From CAVEFW01 sp964579575 (lineage in GTDB: Bacteria; Actinomycetota; Coriobacteriia; Coriobacteriales; Eggerthellaceae), in NCBI GenBank assembly GCA_964579575.1, contig CAZOGL010000002.1, positions 46,802 to 110,801 on the forward strand: a DNA stretch of 64,000 bases, read 5' to 3'. This document shows positions 8,479 to 17,402 of this stretch, in pieces (position 1 is the stretch's first letter; the number at the start of each line of letters is the position of its first letter). The translations under genes were made by a program, and so were the position numbers. The notes below the pieces were generated by a model. It was not told the origin of the DNA. It worked only from the letters and a program-made list of their open reading frames with translations, and made no database searches.

Positions 8479-9077
8479 TTGCGTTTGTGAGAGGGACCCT
8501 TGTGGGAAAGACATTGCAATCTGTCTGTGTCGACGTCAACGGCCTTGGTCTTGAGGTGTTCATGGCGCAGAGCAGCTTGGCAAGGCTTCCTGAGATAGGG
8601 AACGAAGTGACGATCCAGACGTATTACCAGGTACGAGAGGACGGCGTTTCCCTTTACGGCTTTACTTCCTCGGAGGAGAAGGCCCTCTTTGAGAAGCTCA
8701 TCGGCATATCGGGGGTGGGACCGAAGGTGGCCTTGGCATCCCTGTCCTTTTACGCTCCGGCGCAACTCGCGGAGGCGGTTATGGAGCAAGACGTCGCTCG
8801 TATCTCCAAGATTCCGGGAGTTGGGAAGAAGACGGCAAGTCGTATCATTTTGGAATTGAAGGGTTCCTTCGAGAAAGAGGAGTCGTCCTTGTTCGGCGCG
8901 GCAGGCGCCTCTGGGACTTCCTGTGAGGACGCGGTGGCTGCGGGCATCGTTCAGGCATTGCTTTCCATGGGCTTCACGGAGCAGGAAGCGACTTTGGCAA
9001 TTAAGGGTGCTCCAACAGACGCATCCGAGGGTGCGTTGCTACAATATGCCCTGAAGCGTTTGGGCTCGAACGAGTAG
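8475..9077 (+). CDS. ruvA: Holliday junction DNA helicase subunit RuvA
   Basis: 200 residues, family length. Binds the four-way junction and loads RuvB. An N-terminal OB-fold (MIAFVRGTL...) is followed by two helix-hairpin-helix motifs (ISGVGPKVAL near residue 80 and IPGVGKKTASRI near 115). The C-terminal domain III contacts RuvB (MGFTEQEA). Its ATG lies inside the ruvC stop region. Confidence 0.96.
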   Translation: MIAFVRGTLVGKTLQSVCVDVNGLGLEVFMAQSSLARLPEIGNEVTIQTYYQVREDGVSLYGFTSSEEKALFEKLIGISGVGPKVALASLSFYAPAQLAEAVMEQDVARISKIPGVGKKTASRIILELKGSFEKEESSLFGAAGASGTSCEDAVAAGIVQALLSMGFTEQEATLAIKGAPTDASEGALLQYALKRLGSNE

Positions 9078-9121
9078 AGTTCGGGCAAGATGGTAAAGAG
9101 CCGAGAAGGTATTGCGAAGGT

Positions 9122-10204
9122 ATGACACCGTCTGGTTTTGAAATAGAGGGAATGATCTTTGATGCCTCGAGGGCACGCGAGGCGGACAATGTTGGGGATG
9201 GGGTATCTCGTGGGGTGACTCCTGAGCTCATCGAGGATGATCTCGCTCTCGACAGGAGTCTGCGACCCAAGATGTTGGTGGACTATTGCGGGCAGGAGAA
9301 GGTCAAGGATAGCTTGAAGATTATGATCGAGGCGGCGAAGCAACGCCACGATGTTCCCGACCATGTGCTGTTCTATGGCCCTCCCGGCCTGGGCAAGACC
9401 ACCTTGGCGCAAGTCGTTGCAAACGAGTTGGGTGCGAACATCAGGACGACAAGCGGTCCTGCCATCTCCCGCACGGGCGATTTGGCAGCGATTCTCACAA
9501 ACCTTGAAGAGGGCGACGTCCTGTTTATCGACGAGATCCACCGCTTGAACAAGATGGTGGAAGAGGTTCTTTATCCTGCCATGGAGGACTTTGCCCTCGA
9601 TATCGTCGTCGGCAAGGGACCGGCTGCCCGTTCAATCCGTTTGGAGTTACCGCGCTTCACGTTGATAGGAGCTACGACCCGATCCGGCTTGTTGACGGGC
9701 CCGTTGCGCGACCGTTTTGGCATCGTCTACCGCTTACAATTCTATTCTCCCGAGGAGTTGTCCCAAATCGTCTTGCGCTCCGCGGCGATTCTTGACGTGG
9801 ATATTACGAGCGATGGCGCTTTGGAGATTGCGCGCAGAAGTCGTGGGACGCCCCGTCTCGCTAACCGCATGCTTAAACGAGTCCGCGATTGGGCACAAGT
9901 TCGAGGTAACGGCATCATCGATGAGGATACCGCGGCGGAGGCCTTAGATTTCTACGAGGTCGACAACCTCGGTCTCGATGCGGTGGACAACCGTATCCTT
10001 CACTATATGACGGTGCGTTTTCGCGGAAAGCCTGTGGGTCTTTCCACCCTTGCCTCGGCGCTATCGGAAGACCCCGATACCTTGCAGGACGTCTATGAGC
10101 CTTACCTTATGCAACAAGGGCTTATCGTGCGTACGCCAAAGGGGCGCCAGGCTACCGACCGTGCCTTTGAACATCTCGGGCTGACGCCTCCCAAAGAAAA
10201 CTAG
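9122..10204 (+). CDS. ruvB: Holliday junction branch-migration ATPase RuvB
   Basis: 360 residues. AAA+ motor that pumps DNA through the RuvA-junction complex. Walker A GPPGLGKTT, Walker B LFIDEIH, sensor GATTRSGLLT with arginine-finger PLRDRFG, and a C-terminal winged helix with RTPKGRQAT. The first ATG at 9122 has only a weak ribosome site (GAAGG directly before it). A second ATG at 9152 follows AGAGGGA and is a real alternative. It is 44 nt downstream of ruvA in the same unit. Confidence 0.95.
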   Translation: MTPSGFEIEGMIFDASRAREADNVGDGVSRGVTPELIEDDLALDRSLRPKMLVDYCGQEKVKDSLKIMIEAAKQRHDVPDHVLFYGPPGLGKTTLAQVVANELGANIRTTSGPAISRTGDLAAILTNLEEGDVLFIDEIHRLNKMVEEVLYPAMEDFALDIVVGKGPAARSIRLELPRFTLIGATTRSGLLTGPLRDRFGIVYRLQFYSPEELSQIVLRSAAILDVDITSDGALEIARRSRGTPRLANRMLKRVRDWAQVRGNGIIDEDTAAEALDFYEVDNLGLDAVDNRILHYMTVRFRGKPVGLSTLASALSEDPDTLQDVYEPYLMQQGLIVRTPKGRQATDRAFEHLGLTPPKEN

Positions 10205-10246
10205 GAGAAAAAAACATCTTCGTCGTGAGCGAGAAATGGAGCATCC

Positions 10247-10651
10247 ATGCTGGAACGTGATTATCTGACGCGGCTGTTCGTGCTTTTAGCGGAAGCCGTT
10301 CGTCGTAGCATCTTCGAGAAGAAACAAGATCCGCGTGGCGCGGCAGACACGCTTGAGGCTGCTATCAGCAATGCGACCGACATCGACGGGGAAATTCTGC
10401 TTTCGCTGTCCCCTGAGTCCATGTCCTCCATTCTCCAGGTGTCTGGGGTTGACCCGCGTGTGTGCGGCTATATCGCCCACACCTTGTTCCTCGAGTCCCA
10501 ATACCTCGAGGATGCAAATGAGAGCGAGGTTGCTGCGATTCGCAGACAACAGGCCCAAGCGCTCGCTGACGCATACGGTGTCGATCTGGATACGAATGAG
10601 GCGGTCCTGAACGACTTGGTGAACCGCCACCCTGAGGATTTCCCGGGATAG
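10247..10651 (+). CDS. Conserved hypothetical protein (DUF6483-like)
   Basis: 134 residues, soluble, mostly helical and acidic, with no signal peptide or membrane segment. The MLERDYLTRLF opening followed by helical stretches and a pattern of leucines recalls DUF6483 proteins, but I can assign no function. It lies 42 nt after ruvB in the same direction and ends before the cold-shock gene's promoter region, so it may be the last gene of the ruv unit. Confidence 0.6.
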   Translation: MLERDYLTRLFVLLAEAVRRSIFEKKQDPRGAADTLEAAISNATDIDGEILLSLSPESMSSILQVSGVDPRVCGYIAHTLFLESQYLEDANESEVAAIRRQQAQALADAYGVDLDTNEAVLNDLVNRHPEDFPG

Positions 10652-10769
10652 TTTCCGAGGAGAGAAACCTGCGATGAAGCGAGAATCTCCCGACTTCAGC
10701 CGTGGGGAGCGTCAACAAGGACACACAGATTGACAAACAGGTTAAAAAAGTATTTGGAATTATCCCAAT

Positions 10770-10798
10770 TTGCGATTATAGTTAGTCGAGTATATTAA
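10770..10798 (+). promoter_or_regulatory. Possible promoter of the cold-shock gene
   Basis: TTGCGA (10770-10775) with TATATT (10791-10796, 15-nt spacer) or TATTAA (10793-10798, 17-nt spacer) in an AT-rich stretch. A perfect TTGACA also occurs at 10730 but lacks a good -10. Confidence 0.45.
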
Positions 10799-10806
10799 TA
10801 GGGTGG

Positions 10807-10850
10807 AACTGCGTCCGAGCAGTTATCAATACGGTCCCCACGCTGTGGGG
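10807..10850 (+). promoter_or_regulatory. Two hairpins in the cold-shock 5' leader
   Basis: Stem 1: AACTGC/GCAGTT (10807-10812, 10819-10824). Stem 2: CCCCAC/GTGGGG (10836-10841, 10845-10850), just upstream of the ribosome site AAGGAAAAGAGG. Structured leaders of this kind are known to control cold-shock mRNA translation; that role is inferred here. Confidence 0.5.
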
Positions 10851-10868
10851 AAGGAAAAGAGGGTCATA

Positions 10869-11072
10869 ATGGCTGAAGGTACCGTTAAGTGGTTTAACCC
10901 CGAAAAGGGTTACGGATTCATCTCTCGCAAGGATGGGGATGACCTGTTTGTCCACTTCTCTGAGATCAAGATGGAAGGTTTCAGGACACTTGATGAGGGT
11001 CAGGCTGTTTCTTTTGAAATCACCACTGGTCAAAACGGCAAACTGCAAGCAAGCAACGTGACGAAGCTCTAG
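10869..11072 (+). CDS. Cold-shock protein (CspA family)
   Basis: 67 residues, exactly the family size. Single cold-shock OB-fold with RNP1 KGYGFI and RNP2 DLFVHF. It binds single-stranded RNA and DNA and acts as an RNA chaperone in the cytoplasm. The ATG at 10869 follows GAGGGTCATA. It has a long structured leader, its own promoter candidate and a strong terminator, so it is a single-gene unit. Confidence 0.97.
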   Translation: MAEGTVKWFNPEKGYGFISRKDGDDLFVHFSEIKMEGFRTLDEGQAVSFEITTGQNGKLQASNVTKL

Positions 11073-11095
11073 TCGCTTCGCGCCGTTTCACATTG

Positions 11096-11126
11096 CGACC
11101 CCGCTTACCAGCGGGGTCGTTTTTTT
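11096..11126 (+). terminator. Intrinsic terminator of the cold-shock gene
   Basis: Perfect 10-bp stem CGACCCCGCT/AGCGGGGTCG (11096-11105, 11110-11119), 4-nt loop, then seven T. Confidence 0.93.
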
Positions 11127-11203
11127 ATGCCTCAGGGAGAAAGTGCTTATGGAGTGGGTGGTATCATAGGCGGCGATGTTTTGAAGGAAAGGAGCGCTGC
11201 GGG

Positions 11204-11512
11204 ATGAACGATTTGAGGACACCTGAGGTCGAGAACTTGCTGCGGGTGTTTGCGGAGATCAGCAATCCCGACGATGTGTTTGCCTTACTCGAGGACATCT
11301 TCACGATACGAGAGATCCACGACATCTCCCAACGCCTCCAAGTGGCCGGCATGCTTTCGCGCGGCCTTTCCTATAACGCTATAGAGGATGCGACCGGGGC
11401 TTCCGCCACCACGATTGCTCGTGTCTCGAAATGCTTGAGCTACGGGTCTGGCGGCTACGAGGCCGCACTCAAGATCCTCGGAGATCCGGTGAGGGAGCGT
11501 AAGTCGGATTAA
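11204..11512 (+). CDS. TrpR-like (YerC/YecD family) DNA-binding protein
   Basis: 102 residues, family length. A TrpR-type helix-turn-helix is visible in RLQVAGMLSRGLSYNAIEDATGASATTIARV (residues about 48-78, quoted by position). YerC proteins are small cytoplasmic regulators of poorly known target. The ATG at 11204 follows AAAGGAG with 9-nt spacing. It lies alone between the cold-shock terminator and the aminopeptidase gene. Confidence 0.85.
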   Translation: MNDLRTPEVENLLRVFAEISNPDDVFALLEDIFTIREIHDISQRLQVAGMLSRGLSYNAIEDATGASATTIARVSKCLSYGSGGYEAALKILGDPVRERKSD

Positions 11513-11536
11513 GCTGCGCGAATGCGCGCGTATCTG

Positions 11537-11564
11537 GGTCCCCTGGGATTGGGGGTACCTTTTC
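11537..11564 (+). terminator. Possible terminator after the YerC-like gene
   Basis: GGTCCCC (11537-11543) can pair with GGGGGTACC (11551-11559) with a small bulge, followed by TTTT. Imperfect stem. Confidence 0.4.
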
Positions 11565-11596
11565 GGTGATAAAACAGTGATGGGAAGGACTATCTC

Positions 11597-13015
11597 ATGG
11601 AACGCGAGAACGTTTGGAAGCAGGCCGATGAGGCCCAACTCTTTGCTATCGAGGAGACGGCGCGGGGATACATCAACTTCATCTCCGAGAATAAGACCGA
11701 GCGTGAGTGTGTCTCCGCGGCGATTAGGCAAGCCGAAGCCGTAGGATACCGCCCCCTAGCTGAGGCGATTGCTTCTGATACCGCGTTGAACCCGGGCGAC
11801 AAGGTGTGGGCCCATACCCACGGCAAGGCGCTCATCTTGGCGCATATTGGCTCCGAGCCCTTGGTCAACGGGTTTAACATTCTCGGTGCCCATGTCGACA
11901 GTCCTCGTCTCGACATCAAGCAAAATCCCTTGTACGAGAGCGCTGACCTCGTCTTGCTCGATACCCACTATTATGGCGGCATCAAAAAGTACCAGTGGGT
12001 CACCATTCCTTTGGCCCTTCACGGCGTGGTATGCAAGAAGGACGGAACGACCGTCCCTGTCGTCATTGGCGAAGATTTTGGCGACCCTGTGTTTTGCGTG
12101 ACTGATATTTTGCCCCATCTTGGTTACAACCAGGCAAAACGCGAGACAGGTAAGATCATCGAAGGCGAGGATCTCGACCTGCTCGTGGGCGGACGTCTCC
12201 TTGTTGTGGACGAGGATGCCGAGGTTGATTCCCCTTGGGAGAAGACGGCAAAGAAGGAACCTGCCCGTGGGTTTGTCATGAAGGTTCTCGCGGAGAAGTA
12301 TGACATCGATGAGGAGGATTTCCTCTCGGCGGAATTGGAAGTTGTTCCTGCTGGTCCTGCGCGTGATCTCGGTTTTGATCGCAGTATGGTCATCGGCTAT
12401 GGCCAAGACGATCGCGTCTGCGCCTATACGAGTCTTTTGGCCCAGCTTGCCATCGAGAATCCGACGCGCACTGCCGTCACCGTCCTTGTTGACAAGGAGG
12501 AAATCGGTAGTGTTGGCGCCTCGGGAATGGAAAGCCTGTTCTTCGAGAACACGATGGCCGAGATCATGGAGTTGGCTGGTGAGGGTGGGCCTTTGCCTCT
12601 GCGTCGCGCTTTGGCGGCGAGCCGCATGTTGTCTTCCGACGTATCTGCGGGCTTCGACCCGTTGTATGCAAGCGAATTCGAGCGCAAAAACGCCGCATTT
12701 CTTGGTCGCGGCCTCGTGTTCAACAAGTACACCGGAGCCCGTGGAAAAAGCGGCAGCAACGATGCCTCTGCGGAGTTTGTGGCGCGCGTCCGTCGCGTGA
12801 TGGATGATGCCGGGGTCATGTTCCAGACTGCCGAGCTTGGCAAGGTTGACGCTGGTGGTGGCGGTACGATTGCGTTCATTCCCGCACGCTATGACATGGA
12901 CGTTATCGATTCGGGCGTGGCAGTGCTGTCGATGCACGCGCCTTGGGAGGTCACCAGCAAGGCCGACATCCACATGGCTCGCTTGGGCTATGAGGCGTTC
13001 TTGCTCAATGCGTAA
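11597..13015 (+). CDS. M18 family aminopeptidase
   Basis: 472 residues, family length. Dinuclear-zinc cytoplasmic aminopeptidase. Metal and catalytic motifs: GAHVDSPRLDIK near residue 97, DKEEIGS near 300, and SMHAPWEV near the C-terminus with the last His ligand. HTHG and DTHYYGG are typical of the family. The ATG at 11597 follows GGAAGG at 8-9 nt. The lipoprotein gene starts 12 nt after the stop, so both are probably cotranscribed. Confidence 0.92.
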   Translation: MERENVWKQADEAQLFAIEETARGYINFISENKTERECVSAAIRQAEAVGYRPLAEAIASDTALNPGDKVWAHTHGKALILAHIGSEPLVNGFNILGAHVDSPRLDIKQNPLYESADLVLLDTHYYGGIKKYQWVTIPLALHGVVCKKDGTTVPVVIGEDFGDPVFCVTDILPHLGYNQAKRETGKIIEGEDLDLLVGGRLLVVDEDAEVDSPWEKTAKKEPARGFVMKVLAEKYDIDEEDFLSAELEVVPAGPARDLGFDRSMVIGYGQDDRVCAYTSLLAQLAIENPTRTAVTVLVDKEEIGSVGASGMESLFFENTMAEIMELAGEGGPLPLRRALAASRMLSSDVSAGFDPLYASEFERKNAAFLGRGLVFNKYTGARGKSGSNDASAEFVARVRRVMDDAGVMFQTAELGKVDAGGGGTIAFIPARYDMDVIDSGVAVLSMHAPWEVTSKADIHMARLGYEAFLLNA

Positions 13016-13027
13016 AAGGGGAAGGCT

Positions 13028-13909
13028 ATGAAGCGTGCCATAAAGATAGCTCTTCTTGCCGCTCTTGCCACGTTGTTTTGCATCTCCTGTACGGGATGTA
13101 TCAAGCTTACCGAGACGATTACGGTCAACGAGGATAGGTCCATGGACTTCACCATCGACGAGGGCGTCAACGTGGAGAAGTACCGGAACTACAGCGTTGG
13201 ATATGGCGAAGAGAAGACCGTCGATGAGGTCGCCTCCGAGATTACCGAATCGATTGACCCTGACGCTTTTTCCGGTTGGGCTGTGGGGAAGTACTACGAC
13301 GGCACCTATGCGGGTGCGAAGCTGACCTATCACGTCAACGACATCGACGAGGTGAGCACTTCCGAAGGCACGCTCGACGATTGGAAGGGACTGAGCCTTT
13401 CCAGCACGTACTCGACCGCCACCGATGCGGAGTCTGACCTGTATGACATGAGCAAGTTCGTGTTCTTCTACTACGACGAGGCAAGCAAGGTCTATACGCT
13501 CAGGATTGACTCGGGCCTTGCAGGCTCAACTGATGCGGCCTCCGTGATGTCCTCCATGTTTGACGAAATAAGCTTCACTGTCACCTTGCCCCAATCTGCC
13601 CTCAGCAACAATGCGACGGAGGTTTCCGATTGGGATAAGACGCTTACTTGGAAATATGACTCTGAGACCATCAAGGACATGGATACCATCGAGGTGTCGT
13701 TCTCCTTTGAGCGAAGCGCGCTCTCCGCCTCGGTCCTCATCGGCGTCGGTGTGGTCTTGCTCGTCATCATCGTGGTGGCGATTGTTGCGGTCAGGTCCAC
13801 TCGCAAGAAGACCAAGAAGACCGGAAAGACCGAGAAGACCGAGAAGACCGAGAAGAAATCCGTCTCCGAAGGCGTGGTTGACGAGGCCGCTTCGGAGCAG
13901 GGCGTGTAA
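13028..13909 (+). CDS. LppM-like lipoprotein with C-terminal membrane anchor
   Basis: 293 residues. Lipoprotein signal peptide with lipobox SCTGC (Cys at residue 23-24), an exported beta-rich domain of ~200 residues (KLTETITVNEDRSMDF start, as in LppM-type proteins), then one membrane helix (about 235-258). A short cytoplasmic tail carries three KTE repeats (13831-13857) and ends acidic. Function unknown; probably cell-envelope. The ATG at 13028 follows AGGGGAAGG. Confidence 0.75.
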   Translation: MKRAIKIALLAALATLFCISCTGCIKLTETITVNEDRSMDFTIDEGVNVEKYRNYSVGYGEEKTVDEVASEITESIDPDAFSGWAVGKYYDGTYAGAKLTYHVNDIDEVSTSEGTLDDWKGLSLSSTYSTATDAESDLYDMSKFVFFYYDEASKVYTLRIDSGLAGSTDAASVMSSMFDEISFTVTLPQSALSNNATEVSDWDKTLTWKYDSETIKDMDTIEVSFSFERSALSASVLIGVGVVLLVIIVVAIVAVRSTRKKTKKTGKTEKTEKTEKKSVSEGVVDEAASEQGV

Positions 13910-13920
13910 CGCTTAATGCG

Positions 13921-13926
13921 TATAAT
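13921..13926 (+). promoter_or_regulatory. -10 box giving a leaderless rarA transcript
   Basis: TATAAT at 13921-13926 with the rarA ATG at 13933, six nt after the box. That is where RNA polymerase would start, so the ATG would be at or next to the 5' end. No ribosome site precedes it. Confidence 0.65.
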
Positions 13927-13932
13927 GGGGAT

Positions 13933-15255
13933 ATGGAAAGCTTGTTCACCGACATAGAGGCGGAAGCTAAGAGGGCGAACGCGCCTTTAGCGGTACGTAT
14001 GCGCCCCCGCTCCCTTGACGAGTTGGTGGGACAAACCGAGGCCGTGGGTCCCGGAAGTTGGTTGCGCGCCGCAATCGAGAACGACAAATTGAGCTCAATT
14101 ATCCTGTTCGGGCCTGCGGGCACAGGAAAGACAAGTCTTGCCCACGTCATCGCTGAGAGCACGCAAGCGACGTTTGTCGAAGTGTCCGCTATCGGTGGGA
14201 CCGTTGCCGACCTGCGCCGCGAGATCGCTGCGGCGGAGAAGCGCCTCGTCGACTACGGCAAGCGCACGATTCTTTTCGTTGATGAGATCCATCGTTTTAA
14301 CCGCAGCCAGCAAGATGCCTTGCTCCATGCGGTCGAGGATCGAACCGTCGTCTTGGTGGGCGCTACGACGGAAAATCCGTATTTTGAGGTCAATACCGCG
14401 TTGAACTCCCGAAGTCGTATCATCCAGTTGCGCAGCTTGACCGACGAGGAGATTGGCGAGCTCATTGATCGCGCCTTGGTTGATCCCCGCGGTCTCGATG
14501 ACAAATACGAGCTTGCGCCTGCGGCCCGGGAACACATCATCTTGTTGGCGGGAGGCGACGGACGCAGCGCCCTCACCACGTTGGAACTCGCCGCGGGCAT
14601 GGTGCACACGGGCAAGCAAGCTCGGAAGCCCATCATCGGCGTCAAGGACGTTCGTGCGGCGGTGCCTCATCGTGCCTTGCCCTACGACAAGAACAAGGAC
14701 CAACACTACGATATCATCAGCGCGTTTATCAAGAGCATGCGCGGATCCGATCCCGATGCGGCGCTGTACTACCTTGCCCGCATGATCGAGGGTGGCGAAG
14801 ATCCGAAATTCATCGCGCGCCGCATGTTTATCTTGGCGAGTGAGGATATCGGCAACGCTGATCCGCAAGCCCTGCTCATAGCCGAGGCCGCTTTCAAGAG
14901 TGCTGAGGTTATCGGATACCCCGAATGTCGAATCAATCTCGCGCAGGCCGCGACCTACCTGGCGCTTGCCCCGAAAAGCAATGCCGCAGAGGCGGGGATT
15001 GACGCTGCGCTTAACGAGGTGCGCCATGGGCCCGCCCGTGCTGTCCCGGACTACTTGCGCGATCGCCACCGTCCTGGGTCGGATGAGTATGGCACCTATC
15101 AATACCCCCACAACTTTCCTGGCGGGTGGGTCGATCAACGCTACCTCCCCGAAGGTCTAGAGCCGGGGTGCTTCTACCACCCAAGCGAACGCGGGTGGGA
15201 GGCCTATCGTGTTGAGGCCGTTCAGCGCGATAGGGCGAAACGGAAACGATCGTAG
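13933..15255 (+). CDS. rarA: Replication-associated recombination protein RarA
   Basis: 440 residues. Clamp-loader-like AAA+ ATPase (MgsA/Mgs1/WRNIP1 family) acting at stalled replication forks. Walker A GPAGTGKTS, Walker B LFVDEIHRF, sensor GATTENPYF, then HYDIISAFIKSMRGSDPDAAL, which is characteristic of the RarA C-terminal tetramerisation domain (21 residues; key part SAFIKSMRGSDPDA). The N-terminal RMRPRSLDELVGQ is typical. The start lacks a Shine-Dalgarno sequence and sits directly downstream of TATAAT, consistent with leaderless translation. Confidence 0.95.
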   Translation: MESLFTDIEAEAKRANAPLAVRMRPRSLDELVGQTEAVGPGSWLRAAIENDKLSSIILFGPAGTGKTSLAHVIAESTQATFVEVSAIGGTVADLRREIAAAEKRLVDYGKRTILFVDEIHRFNRSQQDALLHAVEDRTVVLVGATTENPYFEVNTALNSRSRIIQLRSLTDEEIGELIDRALVDPRGLDDKYELAPAAREHIILLAGGDGRSALTTLELAAGMVHTGKQARKPIIGVKDVRAAVPHRALPYDKNKDQHYDIISAFIKSMRGSDPDAALYYLARMIEGGEDPKFIARRMFILASEDIGNADPQALLIAEAAFKSAEVIGYPECRINLAQAATYLALAPKSNAAEAGIDAALNEVRHGPARAVPDYLRDRHRPGSDEYGTYQYPHNFPGGWVDQRYLPEGLEPGCFYHPSERGWEAYRVEAVQRDRAKRKRS

Positions 15256-15355
15256 CAGGAATCGTCCTCCAAACAGCCCTCTTCGCTATCCAGACGGTGC
15301 ATTATCTTTGTATGCCGTGGTATAGTGACTTGATACGTTAATTAGGAGGTTGTAC

Positions 15356-15904
15356 ATGGGAATCACAGAAGTCCTGAACATTATTCTCCCCATTGTCTTC
15401 ATTCTCGTGGGCATCGCCCTCATTGTCTTGATTGTCGAGATCATCAAGACGGTTCGTGGCGCCAATAAGACGTTGACGGACGTGAACGGTATGGTCAACG
15501 ACATGAAGACCCAACTCGAGCCTACGCTCAAGCATGTGGAAAACATCACCGCCACTCTCGAGCCCTCCATGGAGCGCGTCGACCCTATCCTTGCCAAGGT
15601 CGATCCTATGATGGATCGCGTCTCCCTCACCATAGATGCGGCCAACCTCGAGATCATGCGTGTTGACGGCATCCTTGAGAATGTCAACGCCATCACCGAG
15701 ACGGCAAGCTCTGCCGTCACGGCCGTGGACAAGGTTACCAACGCCCCGCTCAATATCGTCACAAGTGCTACGACCGCCCTGCACGGCGCCTTGAAGGGTC
15801 GCGGGGCAAGCGATGAGTCCATGTTCCTCGGTCAAAAGAAAAACGCTGCAAGTGCTTCTGGGGCCGAGAACGCTTCCGCACCAAAGTCCTCCGACGTCGA
15901 GTAG
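15356..15904 (+). CDS. DUF948-like membrane-anchored protein
   Basis: 182 residues. One N-terminal membrane helix (about 8-28), then a long helical region with heptad-like spacing (LEPTLKHVENITATLEPSME) and a low-complexity Ala/Ser tail. This architecture is that of DUF948 proteins, which have no settled function. The ATG at 15356 follows TTAGGAGG at 6 nt. A -10-like TATAGT lies at 15321. The AI-2E gene begins 32 nt downstream and alaS after that, forming a plausible operon. Confidence 0.75.
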   Translation: MGITEVLNIILPIVFILVGIALIVLIVEIIKTVRGANKTLTDVNGMVNDMKTQLEPTLKHVENITATLEPSMERVDPILAKVDPMMDRVSLTIDAANLEIMRVDGILENVNAITETASSAVTAVDKVTNAPLNIVTSATTALHGALKGRGASDESMFLGQKKNAASASGAENASAPKSSDVE

Positions 15905-15936
15905 TTAAGCTCGCCGAGGGTATACCGAGGGCATAC

Positions 15937-17391
15937 ATGGTGGACGAAGAGAAGGACCTCGCAAAACTAAATAGGACAAAACGGTGGTTCTACCTTGTTT
16001 GGACTGTGGTGGGGTGCATCGGTCTGCTTGTCTTGTTGTCCTACGCGCTCAACATCCTTGCGCTGCCGGTGGCCATGTTGGTATGGACGGTTATCATCGT
16101 CTTTTGTCTGCGCAATCTCGTCGCCTTCCTCGAGAAGCGCGGCATCAACCGATTTGCTGGTACGACCATTGCCTACGTAGTGATGGTGATCGTCCTTGCG
16201 GTGGTTGCCCTTCTCATGCTTTCGCCGACCATAGGTCTCAGCTCCCAGTTCATCAGCCTCATCAATGATGCCCCGCGCTATTTCTCTGACCTCTCAGCGT
16301 GGGTCAACGATCTCTATAGCAAGTATTCCTATGTCCTTAACGACGAAATGTTCAAAGAATACCTGCAAGACATTATCTCTGCGCTCTCGTCTGCTGCCCA
16401 AGATATTGCTAAGCAAAGCGCCCAAGGTGTTGTAGCGTTCAGCAGCGGTGTCGCAAACACGCTCATGGCGATTGGATTCGCTTTCGTTGTGGCATTTTGG
16501 ATCCTCATGGAACTCCCTGCTATCGGCCGTGAGTGCAATCGCCTGATCGCTGGCAATCGACATGAAGAGGATTTCCGCCTGTTCCATGTCACCGTGACGC
16601 GCGTCATGGCTGGCTATATCAAAGCTACCCTGTTGCAGTGCGTGATCATTGCTATTGCCTGCGGCATTCTCTATGCGATCCTTGGAGTTCCCAACTCCGC
16701 GGCTGTGGCTTTGATCACGGGTGTTCTCAACATCATCCCCGTCGTCGGTCCTTGGATTGGCGGCGTGATGGCCGCATTGCTCGGCCTTGCTGCCAGCCCG
16801 CTCATGTCCCTGATCGTCTTTGTCGGCACGGTCATCATCCAACAGATCGTGTATACGTTCGTGGGTCCGCGGCTTATGGAAAACTCCGTCGACATCCATC
16901 CGGCTCTCACCCTTATCTGCTTGCTCATCGGTTCCTCCTTGGGCACCGTTATGAGCGGTCTGCCCGGATCGATCCTCGGCATGCTCATCGCCGTTCCCGC
17001 CGCCGCGGTGCTAAAGTCCGTGTTTGTCTATTATTTTGAGAAGAACACCGGCAACCAACTTGTCGCCGAAGATGGCGTCTTTTTCAAGGGTACGCCCAGC
17101 GAGGGTGAGGACGTCGATCCCATTGCGGACGCCGCTGCGCCCCATCCTGAGAGCACTGCCCGTTTTGAGCGAATCAGGCCTGAGAGTATCGAAGCGCGCC
17201 TCAGCAAGGCGGACAGGCAACACGACAAGAATGCGAAGGGCGCCGCACATGCGTCCGACAGCTCTCTTCATGAGAGACTTATGAGCCTTCATATTCCCGT
17301 AGAAAACGGGACTGAAGATAGAACTAATGGAACCATCGGATCCGCATCGGGAGAGGGCGATCCGACCGATAATGACCGAACAGACAGATAG
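15937..17391 (+). CDS. AI-2E family transporter
   Basis: 484 residues. Integral membrane protein with about eight helices (residues ~17-370) of the AI-2E/PerM superfamily, including the hallmark NIIPVVGPWIGG and GPRLMENSVDIHP. Family members export AI-2 or act as Na+/H+ antiporters or permeases; the role here is not determined. About 115 hydrophilic C-terminal residues exceed the usual length. It ends 11 nt before alaS. Confidence 0.88.
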   Translation: MVDEEKDLAKLNRTKRWFYLVWTVVGCIGLLVLLSYALNILALPVAMLVWTVIIVFCLRNLVAFLEKRGINRFAGTTIAYVVMVIVLAVVALLMLSPTIGLSSQFISLINDAPRYFSDLSAWVNDLYSKYSYVLNDEMFKEYLQDIISALSSAAQDIAKQSAQGVVAFSSGVANTLMAIGFAFVVAFWILMELPAIGRECNRLIAGNRHEEDFRLFHVTVTRVMAGYIKATLLQCVIIAIACGILYAILGVPNSAAVALITGVLNIIPVVGPWIGGVMAALLGLAASPLMSLIVFVGTVIIQQIVYTFVGPRLMENSVDIHPALTLICLLIGSSLGTVMSGLPGSILGMLIAVPAAAVLKSVFVYYFEKNTGNQLVAEDGVFFKGTPSEGEDVDPIADAAAPHPESTARFERIRPESIEARLSKADRQHDKNAKGAAHASDSSLHERLMSLHIPVENGTEDRTNGTIGSASGEGDPTDNDRTDR

Positions 17392-17402
17392 GTGTTCAGC
17401 AC

